From contig JAGGUF010000049.1 of NCBI GenBank assembly GCA_021158595.1, positions 1 through 7,985 of the forward strand: 7,985 nucleotides of DNA, in the 5' to 3' direction. Made by a program: the position numbers and the translations under genes. Positions within the stretch are counted from its first letter, which is position 1, and each line of letters opens with the position of its first letter. Positions 6,306 to 7,985 of the stretch are shown here, piece after piece. The DNA comes from a bacterium (GTDB lineage: Bacteria; Patescibacteriota; Minisyncoccia; Minisyncoccales; GCA-002788555). The notes below the pieces were generated by a model. The model was not told the DNA's origin, did not search any database, and saw only the letters and a program-made list of their open reading frames with translations.

Positions 6306-7178
6306 TTAATGACAAGGCTTAATGACTACGCTTGTTTCCCCTTTACCCGGGCCTATCTTGGCTACAGCCAAGGCTAATACATCAAAAGTGATATCTAACT
6401 CTCCGCAAGTCTGAAAGCCCTGGGGAAGATATTTAAGGTTTATGACAAACTTGCGTGTTACAGGAAATACATCTTGATCTTTAGTGATTTGATAATGTTC
6501 AGGAAAGGCAGAGATATCGGTAACGATATTATCTACGGGCAATCCTTTATAATAATGTTCTTTCCAATCTATAAAATCTCTCAATTTTTCTGCTTCCACA
6601 GAAAAGCGAATTGTTTTTTCTTGGGCCGGCGCAATTTTCCCAAAGTCATCCACCGTCAAAGAGGGCCCAGCCTGGTATGTAGTTTCGATTCTAAACTCAT
6701 ATTTTTTACCTAAATCAGCAAAGGATAAATCAGCCTTACCAGTATTTCTTACCTTTGCTGTCCAAGAGATAGTATCACAGAAGGTTTCTACTTTTTGAGG
6801 AGGATCTACGATTTCTGTTATCTTAATGTATGGTTTCTCCGAATCCGAAACAGGAGTCTTTGGCGAAGTACTAGTTTGGAAGGGAATAAGAGGCCAAAAA
6901 ATATTAATTATCAAAAATAGACTAAGGACAAAATAAACAATCCCCAACCAACTTAAGTTTGCCGAACTTAATAAAGATAAAAATTTGATTTTTAAAAACC
7001 AACCCAAAAGTGCCAAGAAGAAGATAATTGCCGATAGAAGCCAGAAAAATAAAATCCAACTGGCCAAATTAGAAAAAGAAAATGCCGAAACTAAAAGATT
7101 TCTTTGCCATAAAAGAATGAGAACAATAACTAATAGGAGAATACCCGCACTTAATAAAATTTTATTTTTTGCATTCAT
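6306..7178 (-). CDS. Membrane protein: three N-terminal TM segments and an extracytoplasmic beta domain
   Basis: 290 residues of unknown function. Hydrophobic segments at about 7-24, 38-62 and 76-98 should span the membrane. A Ser/Thr/Pro linker follows (101-112), then a domain of about 175 residues rich in predicted beta strands. That domain contains KITEIVDPP, SWTAKVRNTGKADLSF and KTIRFSVEA. The RNTGKADL stretch and the flanking strands recall CARDB-like or Ig-like domains, in which a phrase such as V-x-N-x-G is common; this is a resemblance, not an assignment. Cysteines C134 and C258 could form a disulfide outside the cell, and another, C289, is next to the last residue. The ATG is fixed by an in-frame TAG 15 nt upstream and the lack of nearby alternative starts. 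AAGGA sits only 2 nt before it, which is unusually close. The gene has its own promoter (7250-7278). Confidence 0.8.
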   Translation of the reverse strand: MNAKNKILLSAGILLLVIVLILLWQRNLLVSAFSFSNLASWILFFWLLSAIIFFLALLGWFLKIKFLSLLSSANLSWLGIVYFVLSLFLIINIFWPLIPFQTSTSPKTPVSDSEKPYIKITEIVDPPQKVETFCDTISWTAKVRNTGKADLSFADLGKKYEFRIETTYQAGPSLTVDDFGKIAPAQEKTIRFSVEAEKLRDFIDWKEHYYKGLPVDNIVTDISAFPEHYQITKDQDVFPVTRKFVINLKYLPQGFQTCGELDITFDVLALAVAKIGPGKGETSVVIKPCH

Positions 7179-7215
7179 CTTCCTTAATTTGTACTATCTA
7201 ACTACTTCGCTGAGA

Positions 7216-7247
7216 GAAGGGTTAGAAGTAACTTTTAACTCTCCTTC
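7216..7247. repeat. Imperfect inverted repeat in the leader of the membrane-protein gene
   Basis: GAAGG at 7216-7220 pairs with CCTTC at 7243-7247. After a 3-nt bulge (7240-7242), GTTAGAAG at 7221-7228 pairs with CTTTTAAC at 7232-7239 around a TAA loop. One pair is G-T on the plus strand and an A-C mismatch on the minus strand. It lies just downstream of the minus-strand promoter, so it would sit at the very 5' end of that transcript. No T-run follows on the minus strand, so it does not look like an intrinsic terminator. An operator or 5' stabilising hairpin is possible, as is chance. Confidence 0.35.
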
Positions 7248-7249
7248 AA

Positions 7250-7278
7250 ATTTTAAATAATTGCTGGACCGGTGTCAA
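7250..7278 (-). promoter_or_regulatory. Sigma70-type promoter for the membrane-protein gene
   Basis: Read on the minus strand, a perfect TTGACA (-35, at 7278-7273) is followed after 17 nt by TAAAAT (-10, at 7255-7250), five of six bases of TATAAT. The spacing is optimal. Transcription would start near 7243, giving a leader of about 65 nt before the ATG at 7178. The direction and position fit the membrane-protein and PH-like gene pair. This is the clearest sign in the window that the host is a bacterium. Confidence 0.65.
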
Positions 7279-7389
7279 TAAAAATAAAATTGCCTCTCTG
7301 AGTTTATAACAGAAAATACTTTAAAAATCAACTCTCTCAAACTCCAAAGAAATGGCTTTGTGACCTTACGGAAGATACCTTCACCTTCC

Positions 7390-7620
7390 CTAAACATACG
7401 ATTTTCCCTTTTTATATTCCTCTATTATTTTCGGCTCTTCTAATGCTTCTATTGTAAACCTTACCTTTCTTCTCATGCCTATCTCTGGAACAAATTGGAC
7501 TAAAAACTCGCCAAATTCTTCATTGCCAGGAGTGCTACCCTCACATCCAACATGATTATATTTCTTATTTCCGATTATTTCTATTCTATTAAACAGCCAT
7601 CCTATAAATGTTTTTTTCAT
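7390..7620 (-). CDS. Unrecognised 76-residue protein overlapping the MinD-like gene
   Basis: A short ORF starting MKKTFIGWLFNRIEIIG and overlapping the end of the MinD-like gene by 32 nt in another frame. The sequence has a normal globular composition: a possible strand at the start, HVGCEGSTPGNEEFGEFL in the middle (23-40), and a strand-helix-like end (RRKVRFTIEALEEPKIIEEY, 50-69). It has a single cysteine, C26. I do not recognise a family. The overlap with the ATPase gene and the same direction suggest translational coupling and a linked role, but no strong Shine-Dalgarno site is visible. The sensible amino-acid composition in an A+T-rich region argues for a real gene more than a chance frame. 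Confidence 0.5.
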   Translation of the reverse strand: MKKTFIGWLFNRIEIIGNKKYNHVGCEGSTPGNEEFGEFLVQFVPEIGMRRKVRFTIEALEEPKIIEEYKKGKSYV

Positions 7621-7985
7621 TTTTTTCTTTAATAAAATTGAAATTCAATAATCGGCCTTTTGAATAAGCCTCAACCAATTTTTTTGAATAAGGAATTTCT
7701 TTTTCTATTTTTATTTTATAATCTTTAGCGATTTTTTGAATTTTTCTTTTATCTCCTAAATCTGCCTGATTTAAAATTATTTTTGCTTTCACTTTCAATT
7801 TTTTACATAAGTCTAAAATTAAATTTAAATCGTGAGCCCCCATGGGAGTGGGTTCAGTTACTATATAAGCAAAGTTACAATCCATTAGAGCAGAAATTAC
7901 TGGGCAATGAGTACCAGGTGCGGTGTCCAATAAAACAAAATCTGCCTTTATTTTTTTAGCAAAATCTAAGGCAAACTCCTTAACC
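7589..7985 (-). CDS. MinD-family P-loop ATPase, ferredoxin-insert type (N-terminus beyond the window)
   Basis: The frame stays open to the window edge, so this is the C-terminal part of a longer protein; about 131 residues are visible. The strand KADFVLLDTAPGTHCPV is the Walker B region plus the DxPPGTxCPV signature. VTEPTPMGAHDLNL and the VKAKIILNQADLGD strand follow, then EIPYSKKLVEAYSKG near the end. This series is what I know from the MinD-superfamily ATPases with an inserted 4Fe-4S ferredoxin domain (COG1149 type), usually about 280-300 residues and thought to take part in iron-sulfur or metal-related processes. The deviant Walker A lysine motif and the ferredoxin cysteines would lie in the missing part, so the ferredoxin insert cannot be confirmed here. 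A TTG at 7930 inside the Walker B strand is not a plausible start. It overlaps the 76-residue ORF by 32 nt. Confidence 0.85.
   Translation of the reverse strand, partial: VKEFALDFAKKIKADFVLLDTAPGTHCPVISALMDCNFAYIVTEPTPMGAHDLNLILDLCKKLKVKAKIILNQADLGDKRKIQKIAKDYKIKIEKEIPYSKKLVEAYSKGRLLNFNFIKEKNEKNIYRMAV

Larger units (their letters stand above)
7179..7389. other. 211-bp intergenic region with one promoter and an inverted repeat
   Basis: This gap between two minus-strand genes holds the promoter at 7250-7278, the inverted repeat at 7216-7247 and the Shine-Dalgarno site at 7181-7185. I see no convincing gene in it on either strand. The part from 7279 to 7389 is plain A+T-rich sequence without a clear terminator for the upstream 76-residue ORF. 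Confidence 0.6.

Noticed and set aside
7216..7247. The inverted repeat as an intrinsic terminator
   Set aside because: The minus strand lacks a following T-run, and the element sits downstream of a promoter. On the plus strand there is no gene to terminate.
6985..7260. 91-residue plus-strand frame opposite the membrane-protein gene
   Set aside because: It is antisense to the membrane segments of the 290-residue gene and crosses its promoter. Its Lys/Asn/Phe-rich sequence shows no motif.
1..7985. rRNA, tRNA, CRISPR array, insertion sequence or phage genes
   Set aside because: I saw no spaced direct repeats, transposase motifs or terminal inverted repeats, and no recognisable RNA gene.

Overview
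This is an A+T-rich stretch, about two thirds A+T by eye, from a prokaryote that uses mostly AGA/AGG for arginine. It looks bacterial. Several genes have Shine-Dalgarno-like sites, the shikimate kinase is the P-loop (bacterial) type, and the minus strand carries a near-consensus sigma70-type promoter at 7250-7278. The TyrA-PheA fusion and the ferredoxin-type MinD-like ATPase also occur in archaea and deep-branching anaerobes. I therefore cannot name the lineage; an uncultured or candidate-phylum bacterium is my guess.

Positions 1-5934 (plus strand) hold a tightly packed aromatic amino-acid cluster: ilvE-like aminotransferase, an unrecognised 55-residue ORF, aroK, a stand-alone aroQ chorismate mutase, a tyrA-pheA-ACT fusion, and an aroA-aroC fusion. 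Together they encode every step from shikimate to phenylalanine and tyrosine: phosphorylation (AroK), EPSP synthesis and chorismate formation (AroA-AroC), chorismate to prephenate (AroQ), prephenate to hydroxyphenylpyruvate or phenylpyruvate (TyrA-PheA), and probably the final transamination (IlvE-like). The genes are separated by 18 nt or less, or overlap, so they are probably co-transcribed from a promoter left of the window. The early steps (DAHP synthase, dehydroquinate synthase, dehydroquinase, shikimate dehydrogenase) are not here.

The two multidomain enzymes are the highlight. The AroA-AroC protein joins two consecutive pathway enzymes with almost no linker. The AroQ frame overlaps TyrA-PheA out of phase by 41 nt at an A7 run, so the three prephenate-node activities lie almost, but not quite, in one polypeptide.

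Positions 5957-7985 (minus strand) hold unrelated genes, convergent to the aromatic cluster. From right to left these are the C-terminal part of a MinD-family ATPase of the ferredoxin-insert type (cut by the window edge), an overlapping 76-residue ORF, a 211-bp gap with a promoter and an inverted repeat, a three-TM membrane protein with an extracytoplasmic domain, and a small protein that may have a PH-like fold.
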